19,779 nucleotides of DNA, taken from positions 1-19,779 of the forward strand of contig JBAZCI010000026.1 in the NCBI GenBank assembly GCA_041671025.1, read 5' to 3'. Below, piece after piece: positions 6,972 to 14,840 of the stretch (position 1 is its first letter; every line of letters starts with the position of its first letter). Below the pieces are notes generated by a model. That model saw nothing but the letters and a program-made list of their open reading frames with translations. It was not told where the DNA came from and did not search any database. The DNA comes from JBAZCI01 sp041671025. GTDB lineage: Bacteria; Patescibacteriota; Patescibacteriia; UBA10025. Position numbers and translations under genes: made by a program.

Positions 6972-8635
6972 TTATTTTAACCGCACTCGCGGGTGTTGTT
7001 GATTACCCTTCAGGACCGGATATCAAAATTGGAAATTATTTCCGTGAATTAAAAGTGCATCTGGGGCTCGACTTAAAAGGCGGAGCCCAGTTGGTGTATA
7101 CCGCTGACATGAAAGATGTGCCGGCGGCAGATCAACAGCAGGCCCTGGAAGGTGCCCGGGATGTGATCGAGCAAAGGGTTAATGCATTTGGTGTTTCTGA
7201 GCCGCTTGTGCAGACAAACCAGAGTGGCGACAGTTCGCGGATCATCGTTGAACTTCCGGGAGTCACAGATATTGACCAGGCCATTAAGCAAATCGGTGAG
7301 ACCCCGCTTCTCGAGTTTCGTGAACAGAAGCAACAGACGCTGACTGACGAGCAAAAAAAGGCGCTTGAAATATATAATGCGGCTCAAAAGCAAAAAGCGG
7401 AAGAAGCACTGGCGAAGGCGGTACAGCCCGGTGCTGATTTTGCGGCACTCGCAAATGAATACAGTGAAGATCCCGGAAATACCGGAACTGACGGGACCAA
7501 ATCAGGCGGTGATCTCGGGTTTGTCCGTGAGGGCGCGTTTGTCCCCGAATTTGACGAGCAACTATTCACTGTTTTGAAACCGGGTGAAATTACCCCTGCG
7601 CTTGTTGAGACCCAGTTTGGCTACCATATAATAAAAAAAGAAGAGGAACGGATGGTCGATGACAACGGAACACAGGTGAAAGAAGTTCGCGCGCGCCACA
7701 TTTTGCTCGCTATCCAAAGCGAGTCGAATCTGGAGCAGGCGCAATTTGCGGCTACTGATTTGACCGGCAAACAGCTTGAGCGATCGCAGGTTGCATTTGA
7801 CCAGCAAACCGGAGCTCCGTATATCCTTTTGCAATTCAATGACGAAGGTTCGAAGCTTTTTGAACAGATTACAGAGCGAAATGTCGGCAAGCCTATCGCT
7901 ATTTATCTTGACGGATTTCCGATATCATCGCCTGTCGTATCCGAAAAAATTGTTGGCGGTCAGGCATCAATTGAAGGAAGCTTTACTCTCGACGAGGCAA
8001 GACAGCTTGTCCGTCGCTTAAATGCCGGCGCATTGCCCGTACCGATCAGTCTTGTTTCACAGCAGACTGTCGGTGCGACATTGGGTCAGGAATCCATTGA
8101 CCGCAGTCTTTTCGCCGGACTACTCGGCTTAGCTGTCGTGGCGTTGTTTATGATCGCGTACTATCGTTTTCCGGGATTTATTGCGGTAGTTGCACTATGT
8201 ATATATGCGCTTCTTGTACTGGCAGTGTTTAAACTTCTGCCGGTAACATTGACCCTGGCTGGGGTCGCCGGATTTATCCTTTCAATCGGCATGGCAGTTG
8301 ATGCCAATATTCTTATCTTTGAGCGTACAAAAGAAGAAATCCGATTAGGCAAACCCCTTGCCGTTGCTATTGAAGAAGGGTTTAAACGGGCGTGGTTGTC
8401 GATTCGGGACTCAAACGCCTCGAGTTTGATCACGGTCTTCTTTTTAGGCTGGCTTGGTACGAGCATCATTAAGGGATTCGCAATAACGCTGGGAATCGGT
8501 ATTCTGATCAGTATGTTTACGGCTATTACCATGACCAGGACATTTATGAGACTTGTAGCCGGGGGGTGGCTTGAAAAACGATCATGGTTATTCGGTGTTT
8601 CAAAAAAAGATATCTTACCTTCTCCACATGTATAA
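6935..8635 (+). CDS. secD: Protein translocase subunit SecD with inserted parvulin-type PPIase domain
   Basis: SecD with SecF uses the proton gradient to pull exported proteins off the translocon. Of 566 residues, residues 5-24 are the first membrane helix. LGLDLKGGAQLVY (43-55) and the first periplasmic region follow, to TPLLEFRE near 130; the SecD sequence resumes at about 272-300 (DLTGKQLERSQVAF) and continues through a block of five membrane helices from about 390, with the conserved GMAVDANILIFERTKEE. Between them, about 140 residues are foreign to ordinary SecD: ADFAALANEYSEDPG, SGGDLGFVREGAFVPEFDE, LKPGEITPALVETQFGYHII and then VRARHILLAI. These are the hallmarks of a PpiC/parvulin prolyl isomerase, but the RARHILL strand, normally first, comes last. 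The candidate active-site residues His231, His255, Asp193 and Phe206 are present. The start at 6935 gives a normal first helix. secF overlaps its stop. Confidence 0.95.
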   Translation: MRKKFWFTLIGIVILTALAGVVDYPSGPDIKIGNYFRELKVHLGLDLKGGAQLVYTADMKDVPAADQQQALEGARDVIEQRVNAFGVSEPLVQTNQSGDSSRIIVELPGVTDIDQAIKQIGETPLLEFREQKQQTLTDEQKKALEIYNAAQKQKAEEALAKAVQPGADFAALANEYSEDPGNTGTDGTKSGGDLGFVREGAFVPEFDEQLFTVLKPGEITPALVETQFGYHIIKKEEERMVDDNGTQVKEVRARHILLAIQSESNLEQAQFAATDLTGKQLERSQVAFDQQTGAPYILLQFNDEGSKLFEQITERNVGKPIAIYLDGFPISSPVVSEKIVGGQASIEGSFTLDEARQLVRRLNAGALPVPISLVSQQTVGATLGQESIDRSLFAGLLGLAVVALFMIAYYRFPGFIAVVALCIYALLVLAVFKLLPVTLTLAGVAGFILSIGMAVDANILIFERTKEEIRLGKPLAVAIEEGFKRAWLSIRDSNASSLITVFFLGWLGTSIIKGFAITLGIGILISMFTAITMTRTFMRLVAGGWLEKRSWLFGVSKKDILPSPHV

Positions 8636-9533
8636 TATCGTACACAAACGACGATGGTGGTATGTCATTTCCGTGGTAGTTCTCATACCGGGAGTTATTG
8701 CATTAATACTCGGTGGCCTTCGCTCAGGGATCGACTTTAAAGGCGGTTCACTCATGCGGATCTCTTTTGAACAGGGGAGACCCGCTACGCAGGAAGCCAG
8801 CGATGCGATTGCCGGCGTCGTGGCCGGTGAATTCTTTATCCAGCCCGTCGAAGAAACGGATATTCTTTTGCGCGCCAAAGAACTTACTGAAGAGGAACAG
8901 GGAGCTGTGGTTCAGGCATTGAGCGAAAAATTTGGCACAGTGAATGAACAAAGCTTTGAATCAGTCGGGCCCACTATAGGCAGAGAATTACGCAATAAGT
9001 CCGCGACAGCCATCGTTGTCGTCTTGGCATTTATTATCTTGTATATTTCATTTGCCTTTCGCAAAGTTTCGAGCGGGCCGGTCAAGTCGTGGGTATACGG
9101 TGTTATGGCGGTTGTTGCACTCGCACATGATCTGCTTTTCGTCATAGGATCGTTTGCGATCCTTGGATATTTTTTCAATGTAGAAGTCGGTGCCTTGTTT
9201 GTTACGGCATTACTGACAACGTTAGGATTTTCGGTGCACGACACCATTGTCGTATTCGACCGCGTGAGAGAGCACACGCGAAGTAACCCTGCGGCTGATT
9301 TTGAAACGACGGTTAATGAAAGCGTTAACCAGACAATGGCGCGCTCGCTGAATACGTCGGCGTCAACACTTCTAGTACTCGTGTGCTTGTATTTTTTTGG
9401 CGGTGCGTCAATTCGTGATTTTGTTCTTGCTCTGATTCTGGGGATTATCGCGGGTACGTACTCCTCAATTTTTATTGCGAGCACATTATTGGTTTCTTGG
9501 CAGAAATTTACCGAGAAAAGGCGCGGATATTAA
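8628..9533 (+). CDS. secF: Protein translocase subunit SecF
   Basis: The partner of SecD in the membrane export complex. The 301-residue protein has a first helix (WWYVISVVVLIPGVIALIL), the SecF motif SGIDFKGGSLMRISF, a short periplasmic region and five further helices including SVHDTIVVFDRVREH, the conserved segment of helix 4, followed by NQTMARSLNTSASTLLVL. The start is placed at ATG 8628 (MYNIVHKRRWW), which overlaps the secD stop by eight bases and gives the usual short N-terminus; an in-frame ATG at 8571 would extend it by 19 residues inside secD. No Shine-Dalgarno is visible, so translation is probably coupled to secD. Unlike SecD, it shows no inserted domain. A strong intrinsic terminator follows its stop, closing the secDF unit. 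Confidence 0.95.
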   Translation: MYNIVHKRRWWYVISVVVLIPGVIALILGGLRSGIDFKGGSLMRISFEQGRPATQEASDAIAGVVAGEFFIQPVEETDILLRAKELTEEEQGAVVQALSEKFGTVNEQSFESVGPTIGRELRNKSATAIVVVLAFIILYISFAFRKVSSGPVKSWVYGVMAVVALAHDLLFVIGSFAILGYFFNVEVGALFVTALLTTLGFSVHDTIVVFDRVREHTRSNPAADFETTVNESVNQTMARSLNTSASTLLVLVCLYFFGGASIRDFVLALILGIIAGTYSSIFIASTLLVSWQKFTEKRRGY

Positions 9534-9547
9534 TTGGTGAAAAAAAG

Positions 9548-9573
9548 AGACAGGCATTTTGGCCTGTTTTTTT
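9548..9573 (+). terminator. Intrinsic terminator after secF
   Basis: ACAGGC (9550-9555) and GCCTGT (9562-9567) form a stem over the loop ATTTTG, followed by seven T. A run of A before the stem means it could act in both directions. It begins about 15 bases after the secF stop. Confidence 0.88.
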
Positions 9574-9619
9574 GCTCTTGCAAAAAATGTAGGTATATGA
9601 TGAAGTCCATGGTATTCTC

Positions 9620-9648
9620 TTGACATTGAGGATATATTATGCTATACT
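9620..9648 (+). promoter_or_regulatory. Strong extended -10 promoter for the sigma4/HARE gene
   Basis: A perfect -35 TTGACA (9620-9625), a 17-base spacer and -10 TATACT (9643-9648) preceded by TGC. The expected transcription start near 9655 leaves a leader of about 15 bases before the ATG at 9670, without a Shine-Dalgarno. This is the best consensus promoter in the window. Confidence 0.88.
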
Positions 9649-9669
9649 ACATCATGTTACTAAACATCT

Positions 9670-10791
9670 ATGGATTCACCGTCAATACTCGAAAAAGTCA
9701 TATCAAGCAAAAAGAGTTCAGAAATTGAGCAGTTCCACCCGTCTGAAGTGGTGTCTGCGCTTTTTAAGAACCTCTTGCCACGCGAGGAAGATGTCTTGCG
9801 GAGAAGGTTTGGGCTGGGCGGGCGCCCGGAAGAAACGCTTGAGCAAATCGGCGAGGCGTATAAAGTTACGAGAGAACGCATTCGGCAAATCGAATCTACT
9901 GCGGTAAAGAAATTAAAAAAGATTCGTAATTTTGTTGATACCATCGGACCTGTCGAGAATACAATCAGCTCGGTTTTGGAACAGCATGGGGGGATAATGG
10001 ACGAGGAATTGCTTTTACGGTATGTCTTGCAGGTGGCGGGGGATAATGAGCAAAATCGGCGGGCGGTACATTTTATTCTCCAGGAATTATTGGATAGTAA
10101 ATTTAGAAAAATTAAAGAGAATAAGCGCTACCGTTCTTCTTGGCAGCTACGTTCAATTTCACTGCACCTGCTTGATGAAACGATTGAAAAAATTATTGCC
10201 GTTATTCGTGAGATCGGCAAGCCGATAATTTTTTCTGATCTCATGAATAAAGTGATCCAAGACCCATTTTTTATGGAACACCAGCATCAACTGACTGAAG
10301 ATACTATTCACGCGTATCTGGAAGTGAGTCAGCATATCGGCAAAAACCCGTACGGGGAATACGGACTGGTTGAATGGGGGAGTATCACTCCGCGACGGAT
10401 GAATGATAAGATCTATCTTGTCCTCAAGAAGCGCGGGAAACCGATGCATTTTTCTGAAATTACCGCGATGATTAATGATATGAACTTTGATCACCGTAAA
10501 GCCTATCCGCCCACTGTTCATAACGAGCTTATTTTGAATAAGGAGTATGTGCTTATCGGCAGAGGAATCTACGCACTGAAAGAGTGGGGATACCGATCAG
10601 GAGTTGTTGCAGACGTTATTAGTGATGTCTTACATAAAGCGGAGCGACCGATGAGCCGTGCAGAGATTGTTGCAAAAGTATTGGAGCAGCGGATTGTAAA
10701 AAAGAACACCATTTATTTAGCTTTAACTGATAAGTCCCGGTTTACAAAAAACGCGAACGGTCTGTATGTCGTCGCGGAAAACACTGTATAG
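9670..10791 (+). CDS. Sigma-70 region 4 protein with tandem HARE-like winged-helix domains
   Basis: A 373-residue DNA-binding protein. Residues about 33-86 match sigma-70 region 4, the part that reads the -35 box: LLPREEDVLRRRFGLGG, then the helix-turn-helix ETLEQIGEAYKVTRERIRQI and ESTAVKKLKK. Sigma regions 2 and 3 are absent, so it cannot melt a promoter as a normal sigma factor does. The rest appears to hold up to four winged-helix units of about 65-70 residues (near 95-160, 168-238, 244-308 and 314-371). The third and fourth fit HARE-HTH best (KRGKPMHFSEITAMIND; KAERPMSRAEIVAKV), a domain shared with the RNA polymerase delta subunit of Firmicutes. The protein could be a polymerase-associated regulator or an alternative specificity factor. 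It has a strong promoter of its own and stands first before the membrane protein and ATPase genes. Confidence 0.82.
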   Translation: MDSPSILEKVISSKKSSEIEQFHPSEVVSALFKNLLPREEDVLRRRFGLGGRPEETLEQIGEAYKVTRERIRQIESTAVKKLKKIRNFVDTIGPVENTISSVLEQHGGIMDEELLLRYVLQVAGDNEQNRRAVHFILQELLDSKFRKIKENKRYRSSWQLRSISLHLLDETIEKIIAVIREIGKPIIFSDLMNKVIQDPFFMEHQHQLTEDTIHAYLEVSQHIGKNPYGEYGLVEWGSITPRRMNDKIYLVLKKRGKPMHFSEITAMINDMNFDHRKAYPPTVHNELILNKEYVLIGRGIYALKEWGYRSGVVADVISDVLHKAERPMSRAEIVAKVLEQRIVKKNTIYLALTDKSRFTKNANGLYVVAENTV

Positions 10792-10803
10792 CTCTTTTTG
10801 TCT

Positions 10804-12204
10804 ATGTTTACTATAGATCTGTCAGCGCTCGCTGACGTCAACAATCCTTTTCAGGCTACACTTTTTCTTATCCAACACGGTGGTTGGATACTTTTAGTAT
10901 TCACGGTGCTCTATGGCGCATGGATCGGCTGGCTTGAGTATATTCGGAACGTGTACGATTCAAAAATTCAGTTTACACTTTTAGCCATTGATGTTCCGAA
11001 AAATAATGAGCAGACACCAAAGGCGGTGGAGCACATTTTTGCGCATCTCAGCGCGATACAAAAACACGGAACGCTCTATGAGCGCTACTTTGAGGGATTT
11101 TCTCAGCCGGCGTTCAGTCTCGAAATCGTCAGCATTGAGGGCTATATTCAGTTTCTGATACGCACACCGGTAAAATTTCGTGACCTCGTCGAAGCGGCAA
11201 TTTATGCCCAATACCCGGATGCCGAAATTACCGAAGTGGAAGATTATATCGACAGCGTTCCTAAGCCGCTTGATTATCCGAAAAACACTGAATACAATAT
11301 GTGGGGAACAGAGTTCAAGCTGACAAACAAGCAGTTATACCCGATCAAAACCTACCCAAGTTTCGAACATCCCTTGACGCAAACTTTTCTGGACCCCATG
11401 GCCTCACTTTTGGAAATATTTTCACGATTCGGTCCGGGGGAGCAATTATGGCTCCAGATTGTAACAACTCCTTCTGACAATCACTGGCGCGAAGCGGGAA
11501 TTGCGCTGATACGTAAATTGGTTGGAAAAAAAACTGAATCGCACGGCGCAGACTGGCTCTATTTTCCGCGGGAAATTTTTCGAGGGCTTTCTGAGTCGTT
11601 TACCGCAGGCATCATTCCGACAACATCCGAGGGGGAGGCGCACAAAAAAAATGATAACGACCCGCCCTCGCTCATGCTGCATCTCTCTCCTGATGAAAGA
11701 TCTACGGTTGAAGCTGTCGGTATGAAGATTTCGAAAATGGGCTTTTTGAGTAAGATTCGGATGATTTATACCGCCCGCAAAGAAGTCTATAATCGCGGGA
11801 AGGGTGTTGATGCGGTCATTGGGGCAATCAAGCAGTTTAACACGCTTGACCTCAACGGATTTACGCTGAATAAAAAAACAAGAACCAAGGTTCACTATAT
11901 CAACGTCAAACGAAGATTGCTCTGGAGGAAGCGAAGAATTTTGTGGGGGTACCGTTACCGCAGCCTTAAACGCGGGCGAAGTAAATTTATTTTAAATACC
12001 GAAGAATTGGCGACACTATTTCACTTCCCGGTGCTTACCGTAAAGGCGCCAATGGTACAGAAGGCTGACACGAAGAAAGCTGAACCTCCGTCGCGTTTGC
12101 CAACGGAAACTTTATTTCCCGCTGTTTCACATGCTGCCCGCGTCGAGCGTGAAGAAGCGGCAGCCAAGAAAGGGGAAGCACCGACTAATCTGCCGATTGC
12201 ATAA
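10804..12204 (+). CDS. Single-pass membrane protein of unknown function, partner of the downstream ATPase
   Basis: A 466-residue protein I do not assign to a named family. An N-terminal hydrophobic stretch (LFLIQHGGWILLVFTVLYGA, about residues 20-39) should be a membrane anchor. The remainder is a large soluble region with mixed alpha/beta character, including PVKFRDLVEAAIYAQYPDAEI and a basic segment near residue 375 (RRLLWRKRRILWGYRYRS), ending in a charged, Ala/Pro-rich tail. The start is set at ATG 10804; an in-frame TTG at 10798 would add two residues. It lies 12 bases after the sigma4/HARE gene and six bases before a TraG/VirD4-like ATPase that lacks membrane helices. From this position it may anchor that ATPase at the membrane; that role is inferred from context only. 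Confidence 0.75.
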   Translation: MFTIDLSALADVNNPFQATLFLIQHGGWILLVFTVLYGAWIGWLEYIRNVYDSKIQFTLLAIDVPKNNEQTPKAVEHIFAHLSAIQKHGTLYERYFEGFSQPAFSLEIVSIEGYIQFLIRTPVKFRDLVEAAIYAQYPDAEITEVEDYIDSVPKPLDYPKNTEYNMWGTEFKLTNKQLYPIKTYPSFEHPLTQTFLDPMASLLEIFSRFGPGEQLWLQIVTTPSDNHWREAGIALIRKLVGKKTESHGADWLYFPREIFRGLSESFTAGIIPTTSEGEAHKKNDNDPPSLMLHLSPDERSTVEAVGMKISKMGFLSKIRMIYTARKEVYNRGKGVDAVIGAIKQFNTLDLNGFTLNKKTRTKVHYINVKRRLLWRKRRILWGYRYRSLKRGRSKFILNTEELATLFHFPVLTVKAPMVQKADTKKAEPPSRLPTETLFPAVSHAARVEREEAAAKKGEAPTNLPIA

Positions 12205-12210
12205 CATTTT

Positions 12211-13929
12211 ATGGCGACAAACCCGGACACAAAAGAAATCACCATTTTTGCTAAAACGAATTTCCGAAATCAGGAGCGTCGTTTTGGCATAAAATTGGAT
12301 GACCGTCGGCGGCACATGTATCTCATCGGCAAAACGGGTATGGGGAAGACCACGGTATTGGAAAATATGATCATTGAAGATATCCGCGCCGGACGGGGTC
12401 TCGCGGTTGTTGATCCTCACGGCGATCTGGTTGAAAAAGTGATTAACTACGTTCCCTCGTACCGTATCAACGATGTCGTGTATTTCAATCCTGCGGATGT
12501 TGATTATCCCATTGGATTCAACGTTCTCGAAAGCATCGATCCGGCACAACGACACCTTGTCGCTTCCGGGTTAATGGCCGTGTTCACAAAAATCTGGGAA
12601 GGTGTCTGGAGCGCGCGAATGGAGTACATTCTCAATAACAGTATTCTTGCTCTCCTTGAATTTCCCGGATCAACCATGTTGGGCATTACGCGTTTGCTGG
12701 TAGATAAGCGGTATCGGCAGAAAGTCATTGAAAAAATAACCGATCCTATCGTCAAAGCGTTCTGGGTTGATGAATATGCTGCGTACAACGATAAATTCCG
12801 TAATGAAGCCATTGCTCCGATTCAAAACAAGGTCGGGCAGTTTCTTTCAAGTGCGCTTATTCGCAATATTGTCGGTCAGCCCACGAGCACGATAAATCTC
12901 CGGCAGTTAATGGATGAAGAAAAAATTGTCATGCTCAACCTCGCTAAGGGACGTATCGGCGAGGACAGCTCCTCTTTATTGGGAGCGATGATGATTACCC
13001 GTCTGCAGTTGGCTGCAATGAGTCGTGTAGATATCCCAGAGCCGGAACGAAAAGATTTTTTCCTTTACGTAGACGAGTTTCAAAATTTTGCGACAGAAAG
13101 TTTTGCGAACATTTTATCTGAAGCCCGCAAATACCGACTCGATTTGATTCTTGCCCACCAATACATCGAACAACTCAGTGAAGAAGTGCGTGCTGCCGTT
13201 TTTGGCAACGTCGGGACTATTATGTGTTTTAGAATTGGCGCTGCAGATTCGGAATTTTTAGCCAAAGAATTTTTTCCTACATTTCTCGAAGAAGACCTGG
13301 TAAACCTCACGAAATTTAGCGTATACATGAAACTGATGATTGACGGTGTAGCGTCAGAGCCTTTTTCCGCTAACACACTTCCTCCATTGAGCGGAGAGAC
13401 AAATAATAAGGACAAAGTTATTCGAGTTTCACGGGAACGCTACAGCGAGCCTCGGAGTGTTGTCGAAGAAAAAATACTTCGATGGAGCGGTGTTGACGAA
13501 GTGTTCCGTGCCACTGCTGAAGAAGAAAATGTCGCATCGAGGGATATGGAAGTTTCCTATGCCCCTGAAGGGAAGCAAGCGGGAAGGCGTACCCGTTTTA
13601 ACGGAGACCGCACACAGCGTCCCCCCCGTTCATCCCAGCCTGTCGCAAACCATCGTGAGCCGAGGAAACGGCTTGATGAAGCGCAGGTCATTCGGAAAAG
13701 TGCACCGGTCGAAATAGCACCGGAAGAACCCCCGATATCACTTCAAGAGGCATTAACTCGAAACCCGGTTCCTTTTACGAAACGGAACATACAGGCGCAA
13801 GGAATGCGTGAAGACCGTCGCGCATCTGAGCCTAAAAGATCGGCAGCCCCTCCGGCTCCTCTTTCGCGTCCCCAGCCGTCCACCCGTCCGCTGTACCCGG
13901 GACGCTCTGTCCACCCTCAAAAAAATTAA
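12211..13929 (+). CDS. TraG/VirD4-like (type IV coupling protein-related) DNA-pump ATPase
   Basis: A 572-residue P-loop ATPase of the HerA/VirD4/TraG group, which move DNA or protein through membranes in conjugation, secretion or DNA segregation. Walker A is GKTGMGKTT (residues 40-48), followed by the family motif VVDPHGD (66-72). Walker B is FLYVDEFQN (284-292), and LILAHQYIEQL (about 311-321) is the TraG-type sensor region. Residues beyond about 435 form a low-complexity tail rich in Pro, Arg, Ser and Glu, probably disordered. Unlike classical coupling proteins, it has no N-terminal membrane helices; the adjacent membrane protein could supply the anchor. No relaxase, pilin or VirB4 gene is nearby, so conjugation is not supported by this window. 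The biochemical class is firm; the transported substrate is unknown. Confidence 0.88.
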   Translation: MATNPDTKEITIFAKTNFRNQERRFGIKLDDRRRHMYLIGKTGMGKTTVLENMIIEDIRAGRGLAVVDPHGDLVEKVINYVPSYRINDVVYFNPADVDYPIGFNVLESIDPAQRHLVASGLMAVFTKIWEGVWSARMEYILNNSILALLEFPGSTMLGITRLLVDKRYRQKVIEKITDPIVKAFWVDEYAAYNDKFRNEAIAPIQNKVGQFLSSALIRNIVGQPTSTINLRQLMDEEKIVMLNLAKGRIGEDSSSLLGAMMITRLQLAAMSRVDIPEPERKDFFLYVDEFQNFATESFANILSEARKYRLDLILAHQYIEQLSEEVRAAVFGNVGTIMCFRIGAADSEFLAKEFFPTFLEEDLVNLTKFSVYMKLMIDGVASEPFSANTLPPLSGETNNKDKVIRVSRERYSEPRSVVEEKILRWSGVDEVFRATAEEENVASRDMEVSYAPEGKQAGRRTRFNGDRTQRPPRSSQPVANHREPRKRLDEAQVIRKSAPVEIAPEEPPISLQEALTRNPVPFTKRNIQAQGMREDRRASEPKRSAAPPAPLSRPQPSTRPLYPGRSVHPQKN

Positions 13930-13954
13930 CACGAGCATTAATTACTTCAAACGT

Positions 13955-14473
13955 ATGGAAGACACTAAAAATTATTTTACACCAAAGATTTTTTCAGGCG
14001 TGATACTTATCGTTGTAGGTATTATGCTTTTTCTTGATCAGCTTGGAGTAACCGGAGTTTTCGATGATTTTTGGCCCGTCATTATTTTACTCATTGGACT
14101 TTCATTTTTATACGGGTGGAGATCAAAAAAGGCATGGGGAATGCTCATCCCGGGAATTATCTTATCCCTTTTGGGAGTATACTTTCTCGCAATGGAGTCG
14201 TTTGATTGGCGGTATGCTGAACAGACGTCTTTTATATATACATTTATTGTAAGTTTGGCGTTTTTTGGATCATACTATCTTGGTGCCCGAACGAGAGGTT
14301 TGTTAGTACCCGCATGGATTCTTGCAGGCGTTTCGTTTGTTGTACTCATTTCTACGGTTGGAGGGGACTCGTGGTGGCCTATCTTGCTCGTGGCATTTGG
14401 CGGGTATTTACTCTATTCTTCGAGAAAAAAGAATACGGCATCTGCCTCTGAAGCTACGCATAAGCCGGAGTAG
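13955..14473 (+). CDS. Small multi-pass membrane protein (LiaF/DUF5668-like)
   Basis: A 172-residue hydrophobic protein with about six membrane segments arranged in pairs: IFSGVILIVVGIMLFLDQLG, DFWPVIILLIGLSFLYGW, LIPGIILSLLGVYFLA, FIYTFIVSLAFFGSYYLG, VPAWILAGVSFVVLI and WWPILLVAFGGYLL. The repeated WP-[IL]-LL-x-x-G pattern and GxxLxxxGxxFLLDQLG-like starts are typical of the LiaF/LiaI N-terminal and DUF5668 groups, which occur in envelope-stress systems, but no sensor or response gene is near. The start at 13955 lies 25 bases after the ATPase stop and gives a short charged N-terminus (MEDTKNYFTPK); the frame is open upstream inside the ATPase gene, but that part is a shadow. The C-terminal tail is charged and polar. 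Function is unknown. Confidence 0.8.
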   Translation: MEDTKNYFTPKIFSGVILIVVGIMLFLDQLGVTGVFDDFWPVIILLIGLSFLYGWRSKKAWGMLIPGIILSLLGVYFLAMESFDWRYAEQTSFIYTFIVSLAFFGSYYLGARTRGLLVPAWILAGVSFVVLISTVGGDSWWPILLVAFGGYLLYSSRKKNTASASEATHKPE

Positions 14474-14477
14474 CTCT

Positions 14478-14518
14478 ACTGACTGGTTTTTAGGGACTTG
14501 AAATAAAAGCCCGTCAGT
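14478..14518 (+). other. Weak inverted repeat between two genes, overlapping a promoter
   Basis: ACTGAC (14478-14483) and GTCAGT (14513-14518) pair, with GG/CC just inside. The -35 box of the next gene lies in the loop. No T run follows, so a terminator is unlikely. It may be an operator-like dyad or chance. Confidence 0.25.
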
Positions 14519-14526
14519 TGTATTAT
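14498..14526 (+). promoter_or_regulatory. Promoter for the 73-residue protein
   Basis: TTGAAA (14498-14503) and TATTAT (14521-14526) each match consensus at five of six positions, with a 17-base spacer. The start of transcription near 14533 leaves a leader of about 27 bases containing the strong ribosome-binding site. Confidence 0.7.
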
Positions 14527-14543
14527 CCAAAAAAAGGTTACAC

Positions 14544-14554
14544 AGAAGGAGGTG
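14544..14554 (+). promoter_or_regulatory. Near-perfect Shine-Dalgarno
   Basis: AGAAGGAGGTG complements almost the full 3' end of 16S rRNA and sits seven bases from GGAGG to ATG 14560, which decides that start over the in-frame TTG codons at 14518 and 14557. It is by far the strongest ribosome-binding site in front of any confident gene in the window. Confidence 0.88.
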
Positions 14555-14559
14555 TATTG

Positions 14560-14781
14560 ATGCTGATGAAAGTAAATGTACATCCTACCCCGGATGAATT
14601 CCTGGAAGCGGAATACGCTCATTTAGCCGACGGTCTGTATACGGATGATACGACGTGCGTCGAGCATTTTTTCATCGTGAGGTCGCACAAAGTCTATCGT
14701 ATCACTTTTGCAAATCCTGATGATGCGAAGCGTCTCGACAATCATCCACAGCAGGATTTACAAAAACTTGAGTTAGCGTAG
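14560..14781 (+). CDS. Unrecognised 73-residue protein, apparently highly expressed
   Basis: I do not recognise this protein. It is 73 residues, acidic overall and rich in His and Asp, with no signal peptide or membrane segment. The sequence looks like one small alpha/beta domain: KVNVHPTPDEFLEAEYAHLA at the start, then a strand-like CVEHFFIVRSHKVYRITFA and a short C-terminal helix. There is one Cys and no paired-Cys metal motif. What stands out is its expression equipment: an own near-consensus promoter, a near-complete Shine-Dalgarno and an intrinsic terminator whose first arm contains the stop codon. It is thus a self-contained single-gene unit between a membrane-protein gene and mnmA. That layout suggests abundant production, which is inference. 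Confidence 0.82.
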   Translation: MLMKVNVHPTPDEFLEAEYAHLADGLYTDDTTCVEHFFIVRSHKVYRITFANPDDAKRLDNHPQQDLQKLELA

Positions 14782-14804
14782 CTATTGAGCTGCGCTTTTT
14801 TCTT
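14775..14804 (+). terminator. Intrinsic terminator overlapping the stop codon of the 73-residue protein
   Basis: AGCGTAGC (14775-14782) and GCTGCGCT (14789-14796) form an 8-bp stem with one U-G pair and a six-base loop (TATTGA), followed by six T, C and three T. The TAG stop (14779-14781) lies in the 5' arm, so a terminating ribosome could affect folding. Confidence 0.9.
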
Positions 14805-14831
14805 TACGGCAAAAATAGATCCTGGTAGGAT
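14803..14831 (+). promoter_or_regulatory. Extended -10 promoter for mnmA, predicting a nearly leaderless transcript
   Basis: TTTACG (14803-14808) and TAGGAT (14826-14831) are 17 bases apart with TGG before the -10. A start of transcription about seven bases downstream falls near 14838, three bases before ATG 14841. The AGGA that might be read as a Shine-Dalgarno is part of the -10 box. Confidence 0.55.
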
Positions 14832-14840
14832 ATGTCTGTT

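Noticed and set aside
8912..9484. 190-codon minus-strand frame within secF
   Set aside because: It is a shadow of the conserved SecF helices, with a Thr/Ser-rich product typical of antisense frames.
12211..13929. Evidence of a conjugative or integrative element around the TraG-like ATPase
   Set aside because: No relaxase, VirB, integrase or attachment repeats are visible; neighbours are ordinary chromosomal genes.
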